A stretch of 64,000 nt of DNA from Providencia zhijiangensis (lineage in GTDB: Bacteria; Pseudomonadota; Gammaproteobacteria; Enterobacterales; Enterobacteriaceae), in NCBI RefSeq assembly GCF_030315915.2, contig NZ_CP135990.1, forward strand, positions 2,914,001 through 2,978,000. Direction: 5' to 3'. Every line of letters begins with the position of its first letter. Within the stretch, counting starts at the first letter, position 1. The notes beneath the pieces were generated by a model. The model was not told where the DNA came from and did no database searches. It was given only the letters and a program-made list of their open reading frames with translations. Both the position numbers and the translations under genes were made by a program. Below, one piece after another: positions 8,403 to 16,946 of this stretch.

Positions 8403-9282
8403 AATCACCCGCATAGCCATTAGCGTAATCGTCGCGTCACTCGTGGCATCTACCGCTTATGGCAAAGCCCTGCGCTCCCCTGTGCAAACAGGGGACAATA
8501 TCATCATTGCTAAAGGGGATATTCCTACCCCTGAGAAATATCAGCCCGCCATTAAAGAATACTTATCCTTCGTCAACAAGGAGTTAGGTGAAATGGTGGT
8601 GCAATTAGAAAAACTCAATCAAAGTGTGCAAAAAGGCCAATTAGCGCAGGCGAAAGCGGCCTATATTCAAGCCCATCAGCACTATGAATCCGTGCGTCCG
8701 GTCATTGTGTTATTTGGTAATACCGACCGAACCATCAACCCTCGTGCGAATTATTTTTTGGATAAAGAAAAAGATTACCGCTTCGTGGGATTTCACTTGG
8801 TTGAATACCTTTTATTTTCCAAACAAGATCTCAAAGCGGCACTGCCAGCATCTGATGAGCTGTTATTAAAAGGGAAAGATTTACAAAAACGTGTCCTGAC
8901 CGAAACCATTGAAATTCCGAAATTGGTGCAAGCCTCCGCTGATTTTATGGAGATGATCCTCGAAACAAAACTGTCGGGACAAGAGAATATTTATAGTCTC
9001 TCTGACCTGTCGGATATGGCGGCAAATGCCAAGGGTTCTCAAGCCATCATCGAGGTTATCAGCCCGTTTATTGAATCCAAGACCCTTGATCAAATAAAAG
9101 AAAATGATCAGAAAATTAATAAAATAGTGCAGTCATATCAATTAGCTAAAGGTCAATACAAGCCTTACAGCCAACTAAAACAACAAGACAAAATGGCGCT
9201 CTATTCCCTGTTAACGCAACAAGCTGAACTGCTCGCCACATTACGCGCTCAGTTAGATGTTGATGTTTACTATAAATATTAA
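8395..9282 (+). CDS. efeO: EfeO-like M75 (imelysin) periplasmic protein
   Basis: 295 residues from the ATG at 8395, which overlaps the end of the permease gene. An upstream in-frame ATG at 8353 lies deep inside that gene and would spoil the signal peptide (ITRIAISVIVASLVASTAYG). The mature protein is an M75/imelysin helical bundle with the conserved HxxE metal motif in GFHLVEYLLF near residue 140. It has no cupredoxin domain, unlike E. coli EfeO; that domain is encoded two genes upstream. It probably supplies iron to the FTR1 permease. The efeB gene follows after 11 bases. Confidence 0.88.
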   Translation: MRKITRIAISVIVASLVASTAYGKALRSPVQTGDNIIIAKGDIPTPEKYQPAIKEYLSFVNKELGEMVVQLEKLNQSVQKGQLAQAKAAYIQAHQHYESVRPVIVLFGNTDRTINPRANYFLDKEKDYRFVGFHLVEYLLFSKQDLKAALPASDELLLKGKDLQKRVLTETIEIPKLVQASADFMEMILETKLSGQENIYSLSDLSDMAANAKGSQAIIEVISPFIESKTLDQIKENDQKINKIVQSYQLAKGQYKPYSQLKQQDKMALYSLLTQQAELLATLRAQLDVDVYYKY

Positions 9283-9293
9283 GGCATAAATTT

Positions 9294-10583
9294 ATGCAAG
9301 CTAAACTAAAAAGCGAGTCACAACCTTTGGGATTTTCTCAATCTAAAGTATCTCGCCGCCATGCGCTAAAAACCTTAGTCATGGGAGGCGCAATCCTCGC
9401 CGCCCCAGCTCTCAGTGCGAAAGCATCCATTGCGGATTGCGAGCTGACTTATGACAAAAGCATCAATTATTTAGGTTCACACCAAGCGGGCGTGTTAACC
9501 CCAGAACAGAAAAATGCCTCGTTTATCGCTTTTCGAATCACGTCGACGACTCTTGATGAGCTGCAAACGCTGTTCACTGTATTAACTCAACGCATTGCCT
9601 TTCTGACCCAAGTACAAAAATCTACGCCGAATCAGAATGATAAAATGCCGCCCGCAGAGTCTGGGATTTTAGGTACGCTTATTCAGCCTGACGCCTTGAG
9701 TGTCACGGTCTCCTTGGGCGATAGCTTATTCGATTCACGCTTTGGATTAGAAAAGCTTAAGCCGAGCCAATTGGTGGAAATGACCAGCTTCCCGAACGAC
9801 CGTTTAGAAGACAAATGGTGTGGTGGTGATGTGGTGCTGCAAATATGTGCCAATAGCCAAGAAAGCGTGATTTATGCGCTGCGCGATATTCTCCGCCACA
9901 CTTCACCTTATTGGTTCCCACTCTGGAAAATCGATGGGTTCTTACCCTCAAGGGATATTGATAAACGCTCTACTCCAATTAATTTATTTGGCTTTAAAGA
10001 TGGTACCGGTAATGCGCCAGCCGACGACAGCAAATTAATGGATGAGCTGATTTGGGTCACTGAAGACAGCAAAGAGCCAGCATGGTGCGTTGGTGGAACC
10101 TATCAAGCGGTTCGCTTAATTCGTTTTAATCTTGAATTCTGGGATAGAACCCCGCTGGAAGACCAAGAAAATGACTTTGGGCGCCATAAAACAACTGGCG
10201 CACCAATGGGCATGAAGCACGAAATGGATGACCCTGCATTCGACAAAGATCCTCACGGTGACCGCGTCTTATTTGACTCCCACATGCGCCGTGCCGAACC
10301 AAGAAACCCAACGCGCCACACCGCTAAGTTACGCCGCCGCAGTTACAGTTACTCTCTTGGCTTAACCGATAATGGCGCTCTGGATATGGGGCTGATTTTC
10401 GTTTCATATCAAAAGAACTTAAAAACCGGCTTTATTGATACTCAAAAACGGTTAAATGGCGAACCACTGGAGCGCTATATTAAACCATTTGGTGGGGGTT
10501 ACTATTTCGTTTTACCCGGCATTCAATCCGAGCAAGACCAACTCGCTAAAGGGTTATTTGCCGCGCTGAAAGACGCTAAATAG
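9294..10583 (+). CDS. efeB: Deferrochelatase / dye-decolorising peroxidase EfeB, Tat-exported
   Basis: 429 residues. A twin-arginine signal (SRRHALKTLVMGGAILAAPA, cleaved near ALSAKA) sends the folded haem protein to the periplasm. The Dyp-peroxidase GxxDG motif is GFKDGTGN near residue 240. Other conserved blocks include DPHGDRVLFDSHMRRAEPRN and the C-terminal GGGYYFVLPG. EfeB peroxidases accompany FTR1 permeases and are proposed to oxidise Fe(II) or release iron from haem. Last gene of the Fur-boxed operon; a GC-rich hairpin follows. Confidence 0.95.
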   Translation: MQAKLKSESQPLGFSQSKVSRRHALKTLVMGGAILAAPALSAKASIADCELTYDKSINYLGSHQAGVLTPEQKNASFIAFRITSTTLDELQTLFTVLTQRIAFLTQVQKSTPNQNDKMPPAESGILGTLIQPDALSVTVSLGDSLFDSRFGLEKLKPSQLVEMTSFPNDRLEDKWCGGDVVLQICANSQESVIYALRDILRHTSPYWFPLWKIDGFLPSRDIDKRSTPINLFGFKDGTGNAPADDSKLMDELIWVTEDSKEPAWCVGGTYQAVRLIRFNLEFWDRTPLEDQENDFGRHKTTGAPMGMKHEMDDPAFDKDPHGDRVLFDSHMRRAEPRNPTRHTAKLRRRSYSYSLGLTDNGALDMGLIFVSYQKNLKTGFIDTQKRLNGEPLERYIKPFGGGYYFVLPGIQSEQDQLAKGLFAALKDAK

Positions 10584-10590
10584 AACCATA

Positions 10591-10620
10591 AAAAAAGACC
10601 CCGAATATTATTTCGGGGCC
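10591..10620 (-). terminator. Bidirectional terminator between efeB and the vWA gene
   Basis: CCCCGAA (10599-10605) pairs with TTCGGGG (10612-10618). On the minus strand it is followed by TCTTTTTTT, so it mainly serves the minus-strand vWA gene. On the plus strand the tail is weaker (CCTTCAGCTTCTTC) but may still serve efeB. Confidence 0.85.
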
Positions 10621-10658
10621 TTCAGCTTCTTCATCTACAGACTGATTTTATTATCTTC

Positions 10659-11393
10659 TTATTTTTTGCGATCCTTCGCGTCTTGCTCAACTTCCTGTTT
10701 CCATTCCTCTGATATTGGTGCGGCATTCTGTTTGGCTTCTACGGCTTTATTGACCGCTTTATATGCCTTATCGTAGCCTGTGCCATCTTGAACATAACCT
10801 GTGGCATTAGAACTCTTAATACCAATATTATCCGCAGCCGTAATTGCATCAATATTGGCACCTAAGAAAATAAAGTCCCACTTATCTTCAACTTCTGCAG
10901 ATTTAATCATAGATTTAATCTTAGCCTGACTATATTTGGTGCTACTGTTCTCTTCACCATCAGTAATAATCACAAACAAAACATTATTGTTCTTGGTGAT
11001 TTTTCTATTCTCACGCATTTTCACCATGGTATCGCCAATGGCATCTAATAAAGCGGTATTGCCACCGACAGAATAGTCATCTAGCGTGAGGTTTTTAACT
11101 TTATCAATGGGTTCTCTATTGTGTAATAAACTGGTTTTATTATTAAACAACACAGTGGTAATAAAGGTTTTACCCGATTTATTTCTATTTTCTGTCAGTA
11201 CGCTGTTATATCCACCGACAGTGTCAGATTCAAATCCTGACATAGAACCGCTTTTATCCAAGATAAACACCAAGTCTAATACTTCAGAATCTTTAACGGG
11301 TTCAACAATGGATTTAGCGCCAGAGACGCTGGAAAAAAAGAGTAGGAATACAGCAGATATTGCAGTAAAAAATGAAGTCTTAAATAAATTCAT
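10659..11393 (-). CDS. Secreted von Willebrand factor A domain protein
   Basis: 244 residues. The ATG at 11393 is preferred over the adjacent GTG because AGAGG lies 7 bases before it. A signal peptide (MNLFKTSFFTAISAVFLLFF) is followed by a vWA domain with an intact MIDAS motif (DKSGSMS), the conserved Thr in GGNTALLDAIG and the Asp in IITDGEENSS. Such domains bind a divalent cation and a protein ligand. The C-terminal 40 residues are highly charged (EEWKQEVEQDAKDRKK). A lipoprotein gene lies 141 bases upstream in the same direction; the pair may be a unit. Function unknown. Confidence 0.75.
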   Translation of the reverse strand: MNLFKTSFFTAISAVFLLFFSSVSGAKSIVEPVKDSEVLDLVFILDKSGSMSGFESDTVGGYNSVLTENRNKSGKTFITTVLFNNKTSLLHNREPIDKVKNLTLDDYSVGGNTALLDAIGDTMVKMRENRKITKNNNVLFVIITDGEENSSTKYSQAKIKSMIKSAEVEDKWDFIFLGANIDAITAADNIGIKSSNATGYVQDGTGYDKAYKAVNKAVEAKQNAAPISEEWKQEVEQDAKDRKK

Positions 11394-11537
11394 CACTGAG
11401 CCTCTTTATAATATTATCCTAACGAAACTATCTCTTAGTTTCCGTGTTTCAACGGGATATCACATAAGATTACTCTGCTTAATTTATAAGCAAATTCTTA
11501 ATTATAAAGACGCTCAAATAAACTTAATGGAATAGAC

Positions 11538-12425
11538 TTATCTTATCCACACACCATAATTTCTGAGTTTGTTAATTTCTTTAATAAACCCATTCAATTT
11601 TATATATTCCTCAGCCACATTGCTGGAAGGACTTTCAGTATACGTTTCCACTAACTGAACAGTTAATTGATGATATTGTTTATTTAAGTCTTGATGAATA
11701 TCGACTTTGTTCGCATTTTTCAGCGTTTCCGTTAGCGCGATAATCTCATTCGCCACCGATTGAACCTGTGGATCACGGAAAGCCGCTTGAGGAATTTGAT
11801 AACTTAAATGCTGACTAATCGAATTATTCTCTTCATTTTGTGGTGAATTAGGCACTAAATTTTGATCGTGTTCGTTAGCAAAATATTCAATTAACTCTGA
11901 TTGATCAAAACATTTTGATTTAATATCTTCTTGCTTGTATTGCTTATTTTCTGCCCCCGGCAACGCTTTGCCAATTGGGTAAGTACAACGGAATAAATTG
12001 CCATCAATCACCACGGCATTACTGCTTTTAATGGGTAAACTTAATTCGTGCCCATAAATAGTGACATTTCGCAGCGCTGGCTGATAACCCTTATATTTAT
12101 CTTGCTCGGTATACACTTCCGAGAACGTGTAATACACCCCTTGATTAGGGTTTAGGATCCCACCGGAATTATGTTCAAACACCATAAATTTGGTGACATG
12201 ACCGGCATCATCTTCAAGCGTATGTTCACCGCTAGCTAATGATACTGAGCCATACTGGCTAGGTTCGACCTGATAATCTTTACCGTCCACTTTAAAGGAA
12301 ATCGTGTTTTCTGTCGGATTGCTATAATAAAACTTTCCTTTATTTCCCATAAGATCGAGATCACCACAGGCAGTAATCAATAGCATTACTGTCGTGAGCA
12401 GGCTGACTTTCAATATAGCTTTCAT
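11538..12425 (-). CDS. Outer-membrane-type lipoprotein of unknown function
   Basis: 295 residues from the ATG at 12425, preceded by TGAGGATATAC. In-frame extension to 12479 adds a hydrophobic stretch with no ribosome binding site. The leader MKAILKVSLLTTVMLLITAC ends in a lipobox (LITAC), with Asp at mature position +3 (C-G-D). The mature part begins with a beta-rich segment (FYYSNPTENTISFKVDGKDY) and ends in helical, possibly coiled-coil sequence (VANEIIALTETLKNANKVDI). No family recognised. The vWA protein gene follows in the same orientation. Confidence 0.65.
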   Translation of the reverse strand: MKAILKVSLLTTVMLLITACGDLDLMGNKGKFYYSNPTENTISFKVDGKDYQVEPSQYGSVSLASGEHTLEDDAGHVTKFMVFEHNSGGILNPNQGVYYTFSEVYTEQDKYKGYQPALRNVTIYGHELSLPIKSSNAVVIDGNLFRCTYPIGKALPGAENKQYKQEDIKSKCFDQSELIEYFANEHDQNLVPNSPQNEENNSISQHLSYQIPQAAFRDPQVQSVANEIIALTETLKNANKVDIHQDLNKQYHQLTVQLVETYTESPSSNVAEEYIKLNGFIKEINKLRNYGVWIR

Positions 12426-12604
12426 GTATATCCTCAACATATTACACATCAAAAAATAGACCAAAAAATAAACAGTCAAGGGTAGTAATCTTATTCATCT
12501 CAATAAAAATAGTTTTACGATTAGTGCTTAATACTTCTTACTTGTTGAAAATCAAACAATCATGATGAACTATAAAAAATCTGATATAGAAGTACCCTGT
12601 AAAA

Positions 12605-13540
12605 TTAAGATTGATGAGTAGGCGTACGACGTAATGCTCTAAATAATAGCTGAAAAACGGATTCCATCATTGGCGTTAGCATTTGGTTATTACGCATTAA
12701 AGATATTGAGCGCATTAATGCGGGTTGTTGTAGCTGTAAAACTTTTAGTTCCGGATCCCGTAAATGCACCGTGTATAACTGAGGTAAAATGCCAATCGCT
12801 AATTTCGATCTTACTAATCCATATAAGGTTTCAATATAATCGACTTGATAACGCGGATTAATATTAAAACGATTACTTTCAATTGTTGCGCTCACTAGTC
12901 GATTAATATTTCCTTTCGAAAACATGGCAATATCACGGTTATTTAACAGCTTCCACGGCAGATGAAATGCATTATCTGAAATAAATTCATCACGGTGGAT
13001 CACCGCCACAAAGGGGTCATCTTGCAAAGGATATAAAGTTAATTCGGCAGGAACGGAGCTATCCAATACACCTACCCCAAAATCAATTTCGTTATTCACT
13101 AATTTACTCACTAATGCGTCATTCGTTTGGTCATAGAATTCCACATTCAGCTTAGGAAAATGTTGCTGTAATTGTTCAGGAATAATCGGGAATAATAACG
13201 AACTGACAGAAGGAACCAGCCCAATACGCAATGTGCCATCGCCCCCCTCCTCGATAATTTTTTGAATATCACTGAAGCCTCGGTGGGAGACACTTAAAAT
13301 ACGCTCCGCATGCGGTAAGATTGCGGCGCCTAGCTCCGTCAATGTTACTGACGCTGCCGTGCGGTTAATCAACTTACCGCCAATCACAGTTTCAATCTGC
13401 CGTATCGCGCTGCTCAATGCAGGCTGACTCACCGCTAAGCGATTTGCGGTTTCGGTAAAATGACGCAGATGCGCAAGAGTCACAAAATATTGCAGCTGCT
13501 TTAATGTTAATGCCGGAAGGCGCTGCCATGGCTCAGTCAT
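12605..13540 (-). CDS. LysR-family regulator divergent from adenine deaminase
   Basis: 311 residues. The ATG at 13540 has GAGGA six bases upstream; the longer reading frame starts with TTG. The N-terminal winged helix-turn-helix is clear (TLKQLQYFVTLAHLRHFTET, then SQPALSSAIRQIE). The C-terminal substrate-binding domain follows from about residue 90 (GDGTLRIGLVPSVSSLLFPI). Facing the ade-permease operon across 144 bases, it most likely senses a purine or purine-derived metabolite and controls that operon. This is inference from position. Confidence 0.85.
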   Translation of the reverse strand: MTEPWQRLPALTLKQLQYFVTLAHLRHFTETANRLAVSQPALSSAIRQIETVIGGKLINRTAASVTLTELGAAILPHAERILSVSHRGFSDIQKIIEEGGDGTLRIGLVPSVSSLLFPIIPEQLQQHFPKLNVEFYDQTNDALVSKLVNNEIDFGVGVLDSSVPAELTLYPLQDDPFVAVIHRDEFISDNAFHLPWKLLNNRDIAMFSKGNINRLVSATIESNRFNINPRYQVDYIETLYGLVRSKLAIGILPQLYTVHLRDPELKVLQLQQPALMRSISLMRNNQMLTPMMESVFQLLFRALRRTPTHQS

Positions 13541-13684
13541 TGTATTTCCTCGCAAATTGGATCGTCATTCTTATCATGATGCGCTTCATTATAACCTCTC
13601 TTTATGATTCGATAAATTTTATCATCTTGGCAAACGTTTGCCTTGCTCATAAAGTAGCGGCATAAATCTTTGAGATGGTGTTTT

Positions 13685-15511
13685 ATGAAGCTAACAAATC
13701 AAACTCGACGTCGTGCCGTACAAGCCGCAAAAGGCGAAGTGCCTTTTGATCTTTTACTCACCAACGCCAATATTATCGATATGGTGACTGGGGAAATTCG
13801 ACCTGCGGATATCGGCATTACCGATGGCCTTATTGCCAGTGTACACCCAACAGGGAGTCGTACTGATAGCCATGAAACCCATGATTCATCAGGGAAATTT
13901 ATTTCTCCAGGTTTTATTGATACCCACGTTCATTTAGAAAGCTCCCACCTTCCTCCTGCTCGTTATGCTGAAATTGTCCTCACACAAGGCACCACCGCCG
14001 TATTTTGGGATCCCCATGAACTTGCCAACGTTTTGGGATTAGATGGCGTACGCTATGCCATTGATGCTAGCCGTAATTTGCCACTTGATGTGATGGTTGC
14101 AGCCCCCTCTTCTGTGCCGTCAACTCCCGGTTTAGAAATGTCAGGTGCAGACTTCGCAGGACAAGAGATGTCCACCATGCTGAGCTGGCCAGAAGTACGG
14201 GGGGTGGCAGAAGTGATGGACATGTTCGGCGTGCTAAATGGCAGCGAACGCATGGAAGAGATCCTCGATGCTGGATTAAACTCCGGCAAAATCATTGAAG
14301 GTCATGCCCGCGGGTTAAAAGGCGCTGATTTACAAGCCTATCTCGCTGCTGGCGTCACTTCAGATCATGAGCTTACTTCAGCGGAAGATGCTCTCGAAAA
14401 ATTACGTGCTGGGCTAACACTGGAAATTCGTGGCTCTCACCCGTATTTGCTCCCTGAAATTGTGGCGGCATTGCAAACACTGCCTCATTTATCCTCACAA
14501 ATCACGGTATGCACAGACGATGTTCCGCCAGACATATTGATTGAAAAAGGCGGTGTAATTGCACTGCTGAATTTATTAATTGAGCACGGAATGAAAGCAA
14601 CCGATGTGTTGCGCTTTGCGACACTCAATGGCGCAATTCGCCTACAGCGCAATGACTTAGGTTTGATAGCCGCAGGTCGTCGCGCCAACTTAGTGATTCT
14701 TGATTCACTCGATACCTTAAAAGCTCAGCAAGTTTATGTCGACGGCAAAAAAGTGGCAGAAAATGGGCAACTTATTTCGCCAATTGCCACTGAAAATACG
14801 ATTTTACCGCCATGCGATACTATGCACCTGACGCCAATCTCCCCCCAAGATTGCCAGCTTCAATTAGCTGACCTGCAAAATGGTACTGCGCGTTTACGCC
14901 ATATTAGCGGGGCCCGCTTTACTCAGTGGGGAGAGGTCGATGTTCAAGTCGAAAACGGTATCGTGCAACTGCCAGATGAATTTAGTTTAATCCGCGTACA
15001 ACATCGCCATGGACGCCATGATGCCAAACCACAAATTGCCTTACTCAAAGGATGGGGAGAATTACGAGGCGCCATTGCCACCAGCTATTCCCATGATTCC
15101 CATAACCTTGTCGTGCTCGGGCGTGATGCCAACGATATGGCGATGGCAGCCAATCTATTGATTGAAAGCGGTGGCGGTATGGCATTAGTTCAAGACGGCA
15201 AGATCCTTGCTCATGTGGCCATGCCAATTGCAGGTATGCTATCGGAATTACCTGCACCTGAACTGGCAGAACAATTTCGCCAACTCAGAGAATTGAGCAG
15301 CCAGATTGCTGACTGGGAACCTCCGTATCGCGTATTCAAAGCCATTGAAGGTACTTGCCTTGCTTGTAATGCAGGCCCTCATTTAACCGATTTAGGACTG
15401 ACTTGCGGTACCACTCGCAAGATAGTTGATGCCGTCTTAGAACGTACTGAAAGTAATAGCGATATTAAAAACACTCATCCAATAAAAAATAATGATAGGA
15501 GCGCCAATTAA
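13685..15511 (+). CDS. ade: Adenine deaminase
   Basis: 608 residues from the ATG at 13685 (the longer frame starts with TTG). It hydrolyses adenine to hypoxanthine and ammonia in purine salvage. Amidohydrolase metal-binding blocks are all visible: PGFIDTHVHLESSHL, VFWDPHELANVLG, EGHARGLKG, TSDHELTSAEDALE and CTDDVPPDIL. The length fits the ade family. The stop codon TAA overlaps the permease ATG by one base (TAATG), so the two are translationally coupled. An upstream divergent LysR gene is the probable regulator. Confidence 0.95.
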   Translation: MKLTNQTRRRAVQAAKGEVPFDLLLTNANIIDMVTGEIRPADIGITDGLIASVHPTGSRTDSHETHDSSGKFISPGFIDTHVHLESSHLPPARYAEIVLTQGTTAVFWDPHELANVLGLDGVRYAIDASRNLPLDVMVAAPSSVPSTPGLEMSGADFAGQEMSTMLSWPEVRGVAEVMDMFGVLNGSERMEEILDAGLNSGKIIEGHARGLKGADLQAYLAAGVTSDHELTSAEDALEKLRAGLTLEIRGSHPYLLPEIVAALQTLPHLSSQITVCTDDVPPDILIEKGGVIALLNLLIEHGMKATDVLRFATLNGAIRLQRNDLGLIAAGRRANLVILDSLDTLKAQQVYVDGKKVAENGQLISPIATENTILPPCDTMHLTPISPQDCQLQLADLQNGTARLRHISGARFTQWGEVDVQVENGIVQLPDEFSLIRVQHRHGRHDAKPQIALLKGWGELRGAIATSYSHDSHNLVVLGRDANDMAMAANLLIESGGGMALVQDGKILAHVAMPIAGMLSELPAPELAEQFRQLRELSSQIADWEPPYRVFKAIEGTCLACNAGPHLTDLGLTCGTTRKIVDAVLERTESNSDIKNTHPIKNNDRSAN

Positions 15512-16854
15512 TGGCTAACGATTCTCTTCATCAGCCAACATCAGGGAGTTGGTTAGAAAGGCGTTTTGCGCTGCGTGAACGCGGTAGTTCAATCAGAACA
15601 GAATGCCTCGCCGGAGCCACAGGGTTCCTTGCTGCCGCCTATTTACTCGTGGTTATTCCCGGATTGTTAGCCGCGGGTGGCATGGATAAAGGCGCGGCGA
15701 CCACAGGCACTATCATCGTGTTTGTACTCGCCAGCCTATTAATGGCGTTTTACGCCAACCTGCCTTTTATTGTGGGTCCCGGTATTGGCGGCTCCGTATT
15801 AGTGGGGATCACCCTTGCAGGCAGTGAAGGGATTGATTGGCAAATCGGTTTAGGTATCGCCTGCTGGTCTGGAATTTTATTTTTCCTGTTAACCAAATTC
15901 GGTTTGCGTGAAGTGGTCACTCGCTCCGTACCACAATCCATCAAATTAGGCTTAACAGCATCTATCGGTCTGTTTGTGGCAGTGTTGGGTTTTCGTAATG
16001 CTGGCTTAGTCTTAGCCAACCCAAAAACCAACGCATTAATGCTGGGGGATTTTCTCTCTCCGGGAGCCTTAGTCGCTCTTGCGGGCTTCTTTGTGGCTAT
16101 CGCATTACAGGCTCGCCGTATTCCTGGTGGGATCTTATGGGCCATTTTGTTCGCTACTATACTGGGCATTCCGTTTGGCGTCACAAAGTTACCCGAAAGC
16201 TTTATCGGCATGCCGCATTCTATTGCTCCAGTCTTAGGTCAGGTAGATTTAATTGGCGCATTAAACATCGCCTTCTTACCTTTCTTATTTGTGTTCTTCG
16301 CAGCGGAATTTTTCTCCACCATGGGAACCACACTAGCGGTTGGTGGCGAAGCCGGATTACTGGATAAAGAAGGCAACATGCCAAATATCAACCGCCCGTT
16401 TATTGTGGATTCCATCGCAGCAGCGTTAGGTCCAATGGTGGGTATCCCAGCAGCGACCGCATTAATTGAATCTTCAGCAGCCGCAGAAGCAGGCGGTAAA
16501 ACCGGTATGACCGCATTAGCGGCGGCGTTCATGTTCCTGCTAATGTTACTGTTCACCCCAATCGCATTAATGATCCCAGCACAAGCCACCGCACCTGCAC
16601 TGATTTTAATTGGCTTAAATATGTTCAGCGGATTACGTAAAGTGGATTTAGCTAACTTTACCGACGGTCTGCCAGTATTAATGATGGTGATGATCACGTT
16701 AATCGCGAATAGCTTCGGTACAGGGATTGCAGGCGGGTTACTGTTCTATATCTTAATTAAAGCCGTGGCAGGCAAGTGGCGCGAAATTCCAATCAGTCTG
16801 TGGATCCTTGCAGTGCCATTAGTGTATTACTTCTCAACGTTAGTGAAGCACTAA
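15511..16854 (+). CDS. NCS2-family purine permease (adenine/hypoxanthine type)
   Basis: 447 residues with about 13-14 membrane segments, of the AzgA-like branch of nucleobase:cation symporters (E. coli AdePQ and GhxPQ relatives). Characteristic blocks are TECLAGATGFLAAAYLLVVI, NLPFIVGPGIGGSVLVG, FFSTMGTTLAVGGEAGLLD and GIPAATALIESSAAAEAGGK. Coupling to ade suggests that it imports adenine for deamination, although guanine/hypoxanthine transport cannot be excluded from sequence alone. A strong terminator follows. Confidence 0.9.
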   Translation: MANDSLHQPTSGSWLERRFALRERGSSIRTECLAGATGFLAAAYLLVVIPGLLAAGGMDKGAATTGTIIVFVLASLLMAFYANLPFIVGPGIGGSVLVGITLAGSEGIDWQIGLGIACWSGILFFLLTKFGLREVVTRSVPQSIKLGLTASIGLFVAVLGFRNAGLVLANPKTNALMLGDFLSPGALVALAGFFVAIALQARRIPGGILWAILFATILGIPFGVTKLPESFIGMPHSIAPVLGQVDLIGALNIAFLPFLFVFFAAEFFSTMGTTLAVGGEAGLLDKEGNMPNINRPFIVDSIAAALGPMVGIPAATALIESSAAAEAGGKTGMTALAAAFMFLLMLLFTPIALMIPAQATAPALILIGLNMFSGLRKVDLANFTDGLPVLMMVMITLIANSFGTGIAGGLLFYILIKAVAGKWREIPISLWILAVPLVYYFSTLVKH

Positions 16855-16874
16855 GTCTGCTCCCCTCTTTATTA

Positions 16875-16901
16875 AAATAGCCTCTACTTGAGGCTATTTT
16901 T
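16875..16901 (+). terminator. Terminator of the ade-permease operon
   Basis: Perfect 10-bp stem AAATAGCCTC / GAGGCTATTT with loop TACTT, followed by further T. It can also act on the minus strand for the convergent decarboxylase gene. Confidence 0.9.
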
Positions 16902-16934
16902 CTATCTGTTTCTTATTCCTATCTGTTTCTTATT
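16902..16934. repeat. 16-bp tandem direct repeat
   Basis: CTATCTGTTTCTTATT occurs at 16902-16917 and again at 16919-16934, one base apart, between a terminator and the end of the convergent gene. Looks like a slippage duplication. Confidence 0.7.
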
Positions 16935-16946
16935 TAAATCCGCATA

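Noticed and set aside
11086-11535. 149-codon ORF partly opposite the vWA gene
   Set aside because: Overlaps a gene with signal peptide, intact MIDAS site and good start; the opposite frame lacks any such support.
12426-12479. Extended start for the lipoprotein gene
   Set aside because: The extension would bury the lipoprotein signal; the ATG at 12425 has a good ribosome binding site and begins a standard lipoprotein leader.
16239-16697. 152-codon ORF opposite the purine permease
   Set aside because: Antisense to a membrane protein gene; composition rich in Asn/Ala/Ile reflects the complementary strand, no start signal.
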